Part shown: one piece after another, positions 39,921 to 52,600 of the stretch
Numbering within the stretch: the stretch's first letter is position 1
Layout: every line of letters begins with the position of its first letter
NCBI GenBank assembly: GCA_964007475.1
Contig: OZ023275.1
Span: forward strand, 25,257,052-25,321,051
Length of the DNA stretch: 64,000 bases
Reading direction: 5' to 3'
From: Hybos culiciformis
Taxonomy: Eukaryota; Arthropoda; Insecta; Diptera; Hybotidae
The notes under the pieces: model-generated
What the model was told of the DNA's origin: nothing
Databases searched by the model: none
What the model saw: the letters and a program-made list of their open reading frames with translations, nothing else
Position numbers and translations under genes: made by a program

Positions 39921-41787
39921 ATTCATTATTTGAGACTTCTTATTGATTACATATAATGTTACATATAAGGTTATAATGTATATTGCCCTTGTTTAAAATG
40001 TTTTATGTATTATATGGCTAACATTCAGATATTAAGTTTAAGATACTTATTTATAAGTTGATTATGTTTTGTTTTAATAAGTATGTGTGATACTTTGATA
40101 TTTGTTTTTAATATCAATGATCCGGAGTTTGTTAATTAAAATTTCACATATTGCAGTTACAAAAATATGATATAAATTGATAACAATTGCTGAGTTTTAG
40201 TTCAAAATATAATGATAAAAAATCAAAATTTAAAAAGATACTATGTATTTCTAACTTGAATTATGTATATAAGCTACATTTTTAGCCAAATTATGAACAA
40301 ATCAATATACTTAATTAAGATATTTATTAGTTATTGATTCATTTTTTTGATAAAGTATATAGATCTTCGCTAATTTCAAATCACATTATAAAACATATAA
40401 CTATATTGAACCATATTGTATTAAATTCATATTCTACAACATTATAATGTAATAAATTATAATGTTTATATTGTTGTTACAATGTTATAATGATTGATCT
40501 AAAGTTAAACTAATAAATAAATAAATAAAGTTGTTGTCTATAGTTTTATTATTCTTAAGATGACAAAACTGCATAATTATTTTATATATTTATTAAATAA
40601 TTATCAATTTTCTTTGATCCTAGATAGGTAATTATATTCTTTTTATAAATCAGATTATATAGACACTATAAAAACATAATATAATAATCTTTGGGCTGTT
40701 CACTTCTAAAATGAAATGATAAACTTTAATTTCTATAAGTTAGGTAGTCGTCTTTAGTGTTTTTTAATAATAAATGGTTAGTTTTTATTATTGCGCACAT
40801 CAGTTGATATTGCGATAATAAATATAGCATTTATTGAATCATGCATTGAAGTATTATGTTGGAACCTTTTTGTTACATTATAAAATAAAAAAAAAACATT
40901 TAATTTGAATGCAATTAAAATGATTTCTCAACAATTTTAATTTTCTTTTATTATAAATTGTGACTCAATCAAAATTTTTGAGATCCAGTTTAAATATTAT
41001 AATTTTATAATTTAAGAATATTTTTAATTTTTAATGATATTAACATTCCGGACCCTTAGACCATAAAATTTTATAACGTTCTAAACTTTAACAGGCTTCA
41101 GTTGATCGTGAAATATCGAAAACGTGATGCTATGTTTTTCTCTTACGAAGATAATTATTTTTAGAAAATATCAATATCTAAAGTTAATTTTCGAAAATTT
41201 ATCTTTTCAACATTTATAACATTTCATTATTAATAAAACTAAATTTATATTTATATCTCTTTTTAAAATTAATATCAATATCCGCACAAATAAAAGTGAT
41301 ATTTATTCTTTTTATTTTCTGCAAATCGACATTTAAAAAGTTAAAAAAAAATAATAATAATAGTAAAAAATACATATGAAAATAGTATAATAAATTATGG
41401 TAATAATAAATATAATATTAATAAATATTTTCAACGCAAACTTTGTAGACATTTATATCTTTACTCCTAAATGTAATTGAGTAAAATTCATTAATTTAAC
41501 GATTATGAAACCCCTTCAAAAAATATAAAAGTGAGATTATTATTAGAAAAATTTACACTGTTAAAATTGTTAGTGGAATATTATTTATTTTATATAAATC
41601 AATTATATTACTAATTATTCATTTTCCCATATATTTTCAGAAATAATTATTAAAAAATAAGTAAAAGCTGCGAATTTATGAAAATCGAAATGTTATCTGA
41701 AAACGTAGCGATAACCTCAATAACTCGAAACTATTGAGAAATAGGAATGTATTTATTAATCATTTTACGGAAGATACAAATTGGCAT

Positions 41788-42048
41788 CTATTCAAAATTC
41801 ATCTGATCAAAGAATTGAACATGATCATTGTTTTTATCGTAGTTTCGTTGCTCGGATTGCTGATCACGACGTCTGACCGACAAATTGGAGTTATCTTTAA
41901 GAGCCATTTCACAACGTTTAAGCGATTTTAAATGTTCCATCTTTTTTTTTAAATTATGAGTTTTAGTAAATTTAGAGTGAATAAAACATTTTTTTTTCTT
42001 AATTTTTGTTTGTTTACATAGTCTTCTTGTTGTTATATTAAATAGCAT
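41788..42048 (-). CDS. Possible small or decayed coding region, 86 codons
   Basis: A minus-strand frame from ATG 42048 to TAG 41790-41788. Its first third is A-rich low-complexity sequence. From an internal ATG at 41940 the composition changes to clearly more GC and a mixed, hydrophilic peptide (MEHLKSLKRCEMALKDNSNL, then an RRRDQQSEQ-type stretch, ending FDQMNFE). Together with the frame at 42038-42166 it forms a nearly 380-bp region of protein-like minus-strand reading, which is unusual in this window. No domain is recognised. A convincing splice acceptor is not visible before 41940. It could be a short exon, a frameshifted old coding region, or chance. The opposite strand also has a signal-peptide-like frame (41821-41931). 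Confidence 0.25.
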   Translation of the reverse strand: MLFNITTRRLCKQTKIKKKKCFIHSKFTKTHNLKKKMEHLKSLKRCEMALKDNSNLSVRRRDQQSEQRNYDKNNDHVQFFDQMNFE

Positions 42049-42166
42049 GGCAGCGAGTAAAAATTAAATCAGCAATATCATCAAATTGCCCAAAGCGCAC
42101 CCGTCTTATATGTGCTTTATGGGATGACTTTTGCGCATTTATTTTTGTATTATATAGGCTCGTCAT
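42038..42166 (-). CDS. Possible upstream piece of the 41788-42048 coding region, 42 codons
   Basis: A minus-strand frame from ATG 42166 to TAA 42038, overlapping the start of the 86-codon frame in another phase. The peptide starts MTSLYNTKINAQK and ends with an RRVRFGQFDDIADLIF-type segment, which has mixed composition and looks like protein rather than AT-rich noise. The DNA patch 42080-42145 has raised GC. The phase change between the two frames would fit a frameshift in a decayed gene or two short exons, but no family is recognised. Confidence 0.2.
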   Translation of the reverse strand: MTSLYNTKINAQKSSHKAHIRRVRFGQFDDIADLIFTRCHAI

Positions 42167-45100
42167 TAGATTTCCATTAAAAATTCCTTTTATTTATACA
42201 AAAAAAAATTATCTTGTTAGCCCCACAAATTAAGGTGTTGAATTTGGACAAAAAAAAATTTTGACTCCTCCGCTATTCCTTATAATAAATTTCATAATAT
42301 TTTTATATTTATGACAAAAAAAATTATTAAATCTTTATTGAAAATGACTCATCATTGATTATTTTATCTTACTACAAGAAAATAAAGATGTCATCTTGTG
42401 GAAAATTTAATAAATTATATAGGTAAATCATTTTCGAAATATGAATATCAGAATGAGTTTTTTTGAACCATTATTATTATTGAGAATAAAATTTAGATTG
42501 AATTTTTTATAAATTCTCCTCAATGTATATTATGATATTTCTTTGATTAAGCGGGTTTTACTTGATTCGGCTTATTTTATGCAATACTACCAGTTAAGTA
42601 TAGCTTCTTTCAGTTTGTTTCTATGTTGGTCTCTGCTTGAGTGTTGTATAGGTATAAAAAATTTAATATTGAGTGAAATTATGAAAAATGGACTGAATAT
42701 TTATTTGATGGCCAATATAATTTTCCAAATTAATAATATTAACAAAAAGCTAAAAATATAAGGTTATAGTGTGTAAATATAAGATTTCTTACAAAAATTG
42801 TGTCTGAGAAAATTTTCTAGCACGAAAATATTGTTTTCATTGCATTAGAAAACAACTTTCGTTATACATGTTCATGCAGTTAAGACTGGGTCAGAAACTA
42901 TTTATTTATTTATTCATAAAAACATAAATAACCGTATTAAATTTGTTATGTTTTTTTTTTCTTTGCATCAATTACTGTTTTTAGCGCCAAAAATTAATTT
43001 TTTTCAAAACCTTAAAATGTTTTTCTTCTTTTTTTTTTGAAGAACAAGGAAAATTTTTATTATGCACTCGTGCTTTTATTGCAACACAAAAAACAAAAAG
43101 AAAAGAAAATTATGTAGATCCAATTTATTAAGTATATTATTTTAAAACTTGACTTTCATCATCAGGACATAACTAACTTCGCGTTATACCTATATTTTTA
43201 CTATCTAAGTACAGAAAAAAAAATGTTTTTTTTTGTTTTCTATATTTTTATAAAACCTAATCTTGATAATTTTTATAATAACTGTTAAAATAATGACGGT
43301 TTATAGCTTTCCGAGTCCAATGATCATCAAGTTATAAACTACATAAAAATGTATCTACTTATCTATTTTTTATAATCATTATCATCATTTGCCACCTCAA
43401 GCGAATAAGTTAAGACAAAAAAAAAGCTACTTCAATATTATATCACGATATTTTTCTATAAAATTAATCTAACTACATAGTTTCAATGTACTCCAACATC
43501 CATTGTGTAAATAAATTAATAAAATGAAGAAAGTATAAAATTTAATTTTTGTCATAATTTTCTAGACATTAAGAACGAAATAAATGTTAATTACAAGAAA
43601 AAATTTAATTAGTTCTTCCCTTATAAAAGTCAAAAGGAAAGATTCTAAGCCTCCGGGAAATTTATAAAAATTTATTACCTTCAATTTGTTTCAATCGCAA
43701 TATTATAACTAACGTATTATCTTTAAAACTAAAAATATATTTTGTATTTTATCTAATATTCAATTTTGTCTAATATCCGTCATAATCTAATTCCCTAATC
43801 AATTACAAAGGTATTCTAAAATTTTTCAATTAACTTTCAGCATAGAGGAAGAATTATATTAAGAGTTATTTTTATATTCAAAATGTTAATACACATTTCG
43901 TTTAATATATTGTGAATTTCTTTTTAAGTATTTACTAATACACCAATTTAAGTTAGTAAATATAATAATTTTTATTATATACCTCATCAAATAATGAACT
44001 TCTGTCGTTTGTATTAAAATGATCATTAAGAATGCCTTTTAAAGTAATTTAAAATTAACTAAAAACCATTTTTCAATAATAATTTTATGTCCACAAGCTG
44101 AAACTATGACGTGTTATGATCACACATTTTCTTAGCTTAGTAAGTATATATAAAATAATACAAAAAAATAAAATAAAGAAAAAGAAAAATAAAATGTATA
44201 ACTATTATGTGATTGTACCATGCGTGGAAAATCTTGAAAATCTTATCGGTTCTGTATAGTTGATAGACAACGTTAAATTTTCCCAAAAAAAAATAAAATA
44301 AAAGCAAAGTGTTACTTAGCATTGCGTTTATATCGGATTTATTTATTTATTTATTTTTTACATTAGAGACCATCTAGAATAAGTTTCAAATTTCATATAC
44401 CTATAATATTTTTTATAAGGAATGTACTTTTTTTTTGGGTTTATTTTATTTTTTAAGAAGATTTTTTACAGCTTCGCACCAAATTTTATGTCAAAATAAT
44501 ATGTCTATTTTTTTTCTTATATGTATCAGTATACATAACTAATTTGATTGCTCTTTTTAGAATATTCAATTGATTTTCGTATTTTATTTTCTTTAACAAT
44601 GAAAAGATTAAGTTCATTATACAGAAACAACATAGAAAAATTTATAATAATAGGTGCATAAAATTATTTGCAATGTCATACAGCAGTTGGACAGTTTTTC
44701 ACACTATGAATTTTTTTAATTCAGAAGTGTAAAATATCTCTAATTTGAATTAAATCATAAAAGAAAAATGAAATTGCATTAAATTACAAAATATTTTGTG
44801 AATATATTGTTCCTTTATACTACATAGATATTCAGTTCCGAAATTCAATATTGTTCCAATTATTTTAAAATAACATCTGTTTATTTGATTAAGATCAATT
44901 GAACCTTTTTCTATTTCTATTTATACTTTCTAGTTATTAACTTTTATTATTTATAAAATATCATTACCCATTATACATAAATATACCGTATAATAAAAAA
45001 TTTATATATATATTTTTTTTAAATCATACAAAAATAGGAATAGGTCATCTTATTTTCATGTTTTAGTAAAAATAAAAAGTTATCATTGGAAGTTTTATTT

Positions 45101-48100
45101 AACCAATAGCTTTTCAGCCCAAATATTCAAATATTGTCGATTTTGAAAATTCATTGTTCCAAATAATCAAAAAAAATTAATAATATAGCTCAAGAGAATC
45201 TTACTAGTAATGACTTGAGAAGGTATTCGCATTAAATGCAATTTGATAAAAATTTTAAATATTGTTTTTCAACCTAGTGACGTACCTGCAAAAACATACT
45301 CTGACTCTAAATGTTGATATTTTCAAATACTTACATTTCTTATGTCTTTTTTTTTTAGAATTCTCTATTTGGTCGGGGGGTGGTTTCATTTCATGAACAT
45401 ACATGAAAAGTATTATATAATTTCTACTAATTATTTTCTAAAACTATTATTATTAATATTTTTATTTTTTTTATTCATTTAAAATAAAATTATTTCCTGA
45501 AATTCTTGTAGTTATATTTATAACGCAAGGCATTATTGACCATCATTTAAACTGAATTTTTTTTTTACTATAAATTAGGTAAATTATGCATTGCAAAAAT
45601 ATTGATCTTATAATTTTATCTGATTTTCAATAACTTCCGTTAAAAGTTACCATAATTGACGCGATCTACTGGAAAATACATTCTTTTATAGATAATTTAT
45701 TTTTTTTCTTACGATTTGCACAATTTTTTTGTTTTGACTTGGAATATCAGTCAGGGTGACAGTCGTATATTTTCTTATAAGATACTGAGTTATTAATTAG
45801 AACAACTTCTCTTGAAGTCAATATCAATACCAAGAATAAACAGAGCAACTTTTTATAATGTTGAATAATTACGACAAATTCGGTTCACTATATTTGAGTA
45901 GATTTCTTTAATAAAATTTCTTTGATGTACATATGACACATATAATCTACCATTTTAAATTATCTCTGTTCAGCCGAAAAGTTATAGAAAATATCTTAAA
46001 CATTTCATTTTTATATAAAACCAAGACGAAGCAGTCTCCTGTCCCTATCTTTTTATCGAAAAGTAAAAAATCAACCATATGATTGGTTGCTGTACAATTT
46101 TGAAAGCAAAATACTAGATATACAAAACCTTAAGAATGATTGATTGATTTTAAAATTGATCTTAAAAAAAAAAATTTGTTTTTGATTAAGCGTGTCTTTT
46201 ATTGGAAAAAGTTTATTTTTACGTCTTAAGGCAATTTTATCGCAATTTAACAAAGCAAGTTCAAAATTTATTACATAAATATATTATTGAAAGACCACTA
46301 CTGCAATTTTAAAGTACATACTAATCTTATGAATAAAGAAAATATAGGAAAATTTGATTCATAATATCAAGATAGAGAATTTTATGAAAAAAGCGACCAT
46401 TTCATCAGAAAGAAGGCTAACATAAAAAGATAAATATAGTTTATTTAACTCTTCTGGTACAATATTCATATTTTTGTATTTAAGAACTCTATATTTAAAA
46501 GTTTGATTTCGTGACGTAAAAGTCCAATTCAGAGAAGACCCTTTCTAATTTAGATCTTACATATTTCCAGAGTTTCCAAATCGAATTGTAAGTTAGTAAA
46601 TTAAAATCATTAGTCAAGAAAATCGCAATTCATTCAACAATTCCTTCTTTAAATTTGACTGAAAATCGTACTAATCTAATATTGGAAAAGTCGATAGAAT
46701 TTTTCTAGACAAATATTTTGATTCTGTTCGGAACTTTCAAAAATTTTCAAAGGTTTTTTATTTCGGGTGCCTATTTTAAACCCTTCAGTTTACATGCTCT
46801 TATAATGCTTCATAATTTTTAGATATTTTATATAGGTTATATTTTTGAAAATAAATTGGAAATTTTTCTAAGCTAAACAATAAATTAGATTTTGCTAAAT
46901 TATATTTGAATTACAGAATACAGTTTTTTAACTGAAGCGTGTAGAGATGAAAAGTGTTAATAAAATCTGTACCTGACAGGTTATTTATAATCTTTCGATA
47001 AATTTGAATGATGTTATATATTATTTTTGATCAGAAGTTATAATTTTTTATTATGAATGACCTTAAGGAAACCCCTGTATTACACTCATTTTTTTTATTT
47101 AAAATTTTTAAAAGAAAATTTATCTTTTCACTATAACAGAATTTGTACTTATAATGCATTAATTTAAGAAAATTTAATCGATAACAAAAGCAATAATCAA
47201 AAATAAAAATTTCCTTATTCGATTTTGTTATTCAATAATTGAGTTTCTACAAAGAACTTTATTACAAATTTCCTGAACATTTTTCTCTTCATATACAGAG
47301 TACTTTGGGTGGTGTATTGAGGAAGGGTTCTTTACCAGATTGAACAAGTACCTCTGTGAGTTTCACAAAACTTTAAACTCTACAGATGTCTATGTATATT
47401 GTATAGCAATTTTTTACTAGTTATGTTATTAAACTAAGATTAAGATTTTTTACTAATTTTGTATAATAACTTTTATTTATGTATAGTTTCAAATTCTTTT
47501 TAAAAATTAAAATTATAAATTTTGTTGCGTACATATTTGTTTATGTTTTACATTAACACATAATGTTATACATTTAATTGTATAGTCTCCTTGGACTAAA
47601 TTATCCAGATATTTTGATGTTCGCAATTCGCACAAGGTTCCTTATGCACGAAGTCTCGCCCATATAATGTTTGTTATAACATGCTATTTATTTTTTTTAT
47701 GTAAAAAAAAAAAACGATATTTAATTCATCTTCAATTTTTTATATTTCATTTTAATAAAAATACTTGAAATAATTCAAATTTATTCAAATTAAGATTGAA
47801 TTGGACGCGCCTAAGATGAATTTCCAAATTGTTGTCGCAAAGTATTTTGTATATTTGAAATTTTTAATTTTAATCAAAATTATTTTTCATATAGGTAAGT
47901 AAGAAAAAAAAAACTCAACTGAATAATAAACCAAAAATTGGAATTTTACCATAAAGGCGTGTTCATAATTTATACCAAAAACCTTGTTTTATGCAAGAAT
48001 TTTGTGTGTGTTTGGTTGTTTTTTTTTCTTCTGCTTTTTTTGAAAAAGAAAAAGCAGGCGGACAATTTCTTGGTTTGGTAAGGAGTTAATGATGATATCT

Positions 48101-49479
48101 TTTAAATGTCCCACATATAAAGGTTTAAAGTAAAATACATATATTTGCGATAATTTTGCTATCTGCTTATAATTTGTTAATATTTAATTTTTGTTTCGAA
48201 TTATATTAAGTACTAATCAATCGCAGTGCGAACAAAGTTTACAAATTTTACAAATTTGGCATAAAAATTTTACCAGAACCTACTTTCGGCCAAATGTCAT
48301 GAAAAACAGCCTAAACGGAAAATAACCTTTTCAATTGTACCGGTTCCATCCAAATCATTTATGCCGAAATTCACAGGCCACATACACAAATAGAGTTTCA
48401 TTTTAATATTGGTATCTATATATATTATACGAGACAATCTGAATATAGGCGATTAAAAATAAACTAATATTTGGGAATCTTTTAAACAGAGATTTATTGT
48501 TGGTTTCTATGTCTTAAGTCAAATTTACATGTAAATTATTGCTAACCTATAAGTTTAATTGTTAAATCAGTCTCTTAAATAGACAGTAATATCGCTTTGA
48601 CTGAAAGCAAAAATCTATGTATATACTATTTTGATCCTTAACATAAAATATTCAGAATCTTTTTATTTTTAGACTATAAAAATAGCTTCCTTCATATCCG
48701 ATTCCTTGTTGGATTTTGGTTAAAAAAAAAAAAAATTCTGGAATTCCTATATTGAAACTAATTTATTTGCAAAAAAAAAAAAAATTTCATAATTTTCATA
48801 AATGCACGTGTATGGTGAAAAAAATGTGAAAGCATTTTCATCTGAAAAATAATTCTCACATCATAACACAGAAATTAATGCTTGTGTGAATTTTCTTCTT
48901 CCAATATCCATAATATGCTCATTTGTTTGTTTTTTTTTTTTTATTTTGCTTTTAAAACTATATATTTAAAAAAAAGAAAAAAAGTTAAATCAAAGTTGAA
49001 AAATTTTTATTTTTATTTGTTGCGGAAGCAACCGTCACGATATTCGTCTTCATTCGTCGCTGGTTTTCATTTTATTACTTTTTTGTGTGTCGTTTTTTTT
49101 TTCTTTTTTCTTTTAATAAATAATGATTTTTCATCCATCTCGACTTATGAGTTTGTTTTTTAAGTATTTTAATTTTCTAACTCTGATTTTTCAAAAAAAA
49201 AAAAAAAAGATGTACATGAATAAAAATATCTTCTTCTTTAAAAAATCTCATATTTGAGTTTAACCATGCAGAAGAAGAAATACCAACGAACGAAAAAAAA
49301 AAAAAAGAGTTTTTGAAACTGTTTTTCTTTTTTTGCAGAAAAGAAAAATTAAAAAAAAACGTAACAATATGTTAAGTTTTGTTTATTTTCTAATTTGCGC
49401 TTCACCAAAAAAAAAAAAAAATTACTTAAAGAAAGTTATGTGCATTAGGAAGCAGTTGCTAAAATTCTTTTTGTTGCAG
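42167..49479. other. AT-rich stretch without a supported gene
   Basis: Mostly low-complexity AT-rich DNA. It holds an ATTT microsatellite at 44337-44357 and an imperfect inverted repeat with arms at 48252-48280 and 48342-48372 that share GGCATAAA and GAACC blocks. No convincing exon seen. Confidence 0.6.
44337..44357. repeat. (ATTT)5 microsatellite
   Basis: Five perfect ATTT units. Confidence 0.9.
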
Positions 49480-49596
49480 CTTTTCATAATATTAGGCTGT
49501 CCTTGGTGGGTTTTTATATATTCGACTCCATATATGAAACAACAAGATTTCACGCTGGCTCTAAAATGCCTTGCCTCGAATCCAATTGTATCCTAG
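49480..49596 (+). other. Coding-like GC-raised patch with splice-acceptor-like start
   Basis: A pyrimidine-rich acceptor (TTCTTTTTGTTGCAG ending near 49480) precedes a patch of clearly raised GC that stays open to TAG at 49594-49596. It reads LFIILGCPWWVFIYSTPYMK and ends ALKCLASNPIVS. The frame continues upstream to 49333 through low-complexity lysine codons. The minus strand is also partly open. It may be a short terminal exon or a transposon scrap. No family is recognised. Confidence 0.2.
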
Positions 49597-49605
49597 CCAT
49601 TTACA

Positions 49606-52600
49606 TTTTATTGCAAAGTCCAGATATTTGAAATTTAAAAATATGAAAAAATGTGTTTTTCAAGTTTTCTTCAAAATAAAGATCCTTTGTACCTTAAAAT
49701 TCTGTATTCGATTTATAAGAAATTATTAACTTCTATCTAATCAGATTTAATTTTTGTGGTCATGACAAAATGATTGAAAACACATTTAATAAATCTTTCA
49801 AATTGAAATCATCATATGGAAGGGAAAAAGTGAGAAATTGTCCAATTACCTCCCACAACTATCTTACATGTACTTTTATTATATTTTTATTTTTAATTTT
49901 TTTTTTTTTTTTAGCTGAGCAGCGACTTATAACGACAATCACATATCGTGCAATTTTGTCATGAATTTTTATTAAATATATAAACTTATATGTATATGTC
50001 TTTCTGTAATATAAAATATATATAAATATTTTTTTTTTTGCTTAACATTTTCAAAGTTTTTGCAGAAAAATCATGTTAAATTTCAAGAAGAGCATTATAA
50101 TAAAAAAAAAAAAAATTTTTTATTTTTTTTTTAAATCATTAGGCAAAAGTCCCGTAAAATATATAACTCACATGTCGTATGAAACAGTTAAATTATGTAT
50201 ATAGTTTTCCAAAAAGTATTTAACATTTTTTTTTTTGTTTCCTTACTTACCTACATTTCATAATATATTTATTTTCCCTTAAAGAAAAAAAAACAAAGTT
50301 ATTGTGAGAAAATATTTCATCCTTTTACTAAAAATAAATCAATTTGCCAAAAAAAAAATTATAGAAATTTATTTATTTTTAATTGGAAAACGGAAAGATT
50401 TATAATTGATTCAACCATTGTGGTTCAACCTAAAAGTTGGATTAATATCTTTAAAGGATTTATACAAATTTCTGGGATATTTGAGTAATATCTGCCAGAA
50501 TATACATTATTCAAAATACTTTCTTATGAGAATTTTCAAAGACACATATATCTTAATCTAATAATATCTTTAAATGCAAATCCATTTGAGGCTAAGTTTG
50601 ACCAATTTATAAGATAGAAATATATGAAATATATTTACATACATCTAATTATCTTAAAAGTAATTTTTAAAGTTGAATAAATTTACAATCTTCATTCATA
50701 ATAAGCATTTTGTGGTCTATGGATTGTGTGAAACGGTTTTTACGCACTCTAAACACATAATGATCACCTAATTTTATTTTATTTTTTTGCTTTAAAACAC
50801 GAAATTCTGTCAACAACAATTCATTTTTAAAGTTATTAAAACATACTAAAGAAAGATCGACAATTCAGTCACTATAAGACTTAAGTTGTTTATTTTTTGT
50901 GACGAAAAATTAAAATTATCAATTATCAAGCTGTGGTTCCCCAAATCTTAACTCCGGTGAAATTTAATATTATGATTAGAGAAATTATTAAAAAAATTGG
51001 ATTATATGAAGTAAACATTTTTTTACTCATTCCTGTACGCCTATGAACCGACGAATTCACTGAATGCATAGTGTTAATTGCAATTATGAGATGTAACCAA
51101 TTGGAAATAAGATAACTATTTACATAGAGCAATATTTAATTTTTAATGAAAGTTTAGTATATCTTTTTTTTATAAAATATTTCTATAAAATCTTCGAGAA
51201 GGAAAAAAACTAAAGATGTAGTCTTTTAAATGTACAAAAATTGATGTTCTGAGAAGTTTCATTCGTTCTGTTGAATTAACGTAAATGAAGATTTAAATTA
51301 AAAAATTAACGTTCATATGACCCTAATGAAGCAATAATTAATAATCTGTGTAATTCGTTATCAAAAATAAGTTTATATAAAAACCATTCAAAACAAATAT
51401 TACTTAACTTAAATTTTTCACATGTCCGTTAATCAAAACTATAAATATACTTAACCTGATCTTGGAAATATTTTTCCCATCAAAGCATCAACAAAAAAAA
51501 AAAAACACTACCTACCAAACTTGTGTATACATACAACAAAGTTAAACAAAATTTTTTTAAATTAGAAAACGTACTTTGCAAATCTGTTTAACAGACGTGT
51601 CTTGTTATTAATTCACGATTCAACCATAAATGAATTGGAATAATTTTCAAATCAAAATACTTACAAAAAAAATAATATTTTTTTTCTATTTAAAAATCTA
51701 CGTAAAATCAATTTTAATTGAGTATCCAAACATGTTATAATGATTTGATCATAATTACCACCACCAACCGATATACTTCCAATATCGCAACTTGTATTCT
51801 CGTGCTGATCGTGGCAAAACACTTATTTTCTTTCTAAACATATTTTTGTTATTTTCTTTAATTTAGTTTTATTCTCATAAAGATTCTATAACTGAATTAT
51901 ATGCATCATGACCTGATCAAGTCAATTGAGCAAAATAGAATGAATGGCAAGTGCCTTTTTATGATCATTGGTATATAAACATCGATTGCGCGAAATTACA
52001 TATAATTTTGTGCGGGTGCTACATAAATCAATATTTTTTTTTTGTATATTTTCATTTCATATATATTGTACCTATACTTACATACATAGATTTATTTTTT
52101 AGTTTTGATAAAATCGTTTAAATATTGGTTTATCTTTTAACGTAAACTATAAAAATATAAAACATAAAAACTAGCAAATATGTTTACTATTTTATGAAAT
52201 ATTAAAAGTAAAAATTAAAAAAATTAAATAGGTATAGATAAAATAATGTGCTTAACAGTTCTAAAATACTTCCGTCAAATCGCATGCATGTCGCGTGTGT
52301 CCTAAAATTGCAAGAATCCATTCATCCATTTTTCATAGCTTTAAACATTTTAGACATTTTTTCAGAATGTTTCTTCAAGAATAGAAACCAGGATGTATTT
52401 CGAAGAATTATTAACCTAATAAAATTTGATAAATTGATTCGCTGATTCGAAGAAAACAGGTAATTTTGAACCGAAACGGTTCAAAATTTATTACAAGAAT
52501 ATAATTTTTGAAATGCAGTTTTTAGCAATAAACCTAGGGAAGAGAATTAAAAACTATTCTATTGATTTTTTTTTCACTTAATAGATTTGCGGCAGAATAG

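Larger units (their letters stand above)
35300..41787. other. AT-rich stretch with a gag-like remnant and a decayed MITE relative
   Basis: No intact gene. It contains the short zinc-knuckle-like piece at 38051-38125, the MITE relative at about 39009-39212 and the GTAA repeat at 39897-39920. The remainder is low-complexity AT-rich DNA. Confidence 0.6.
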
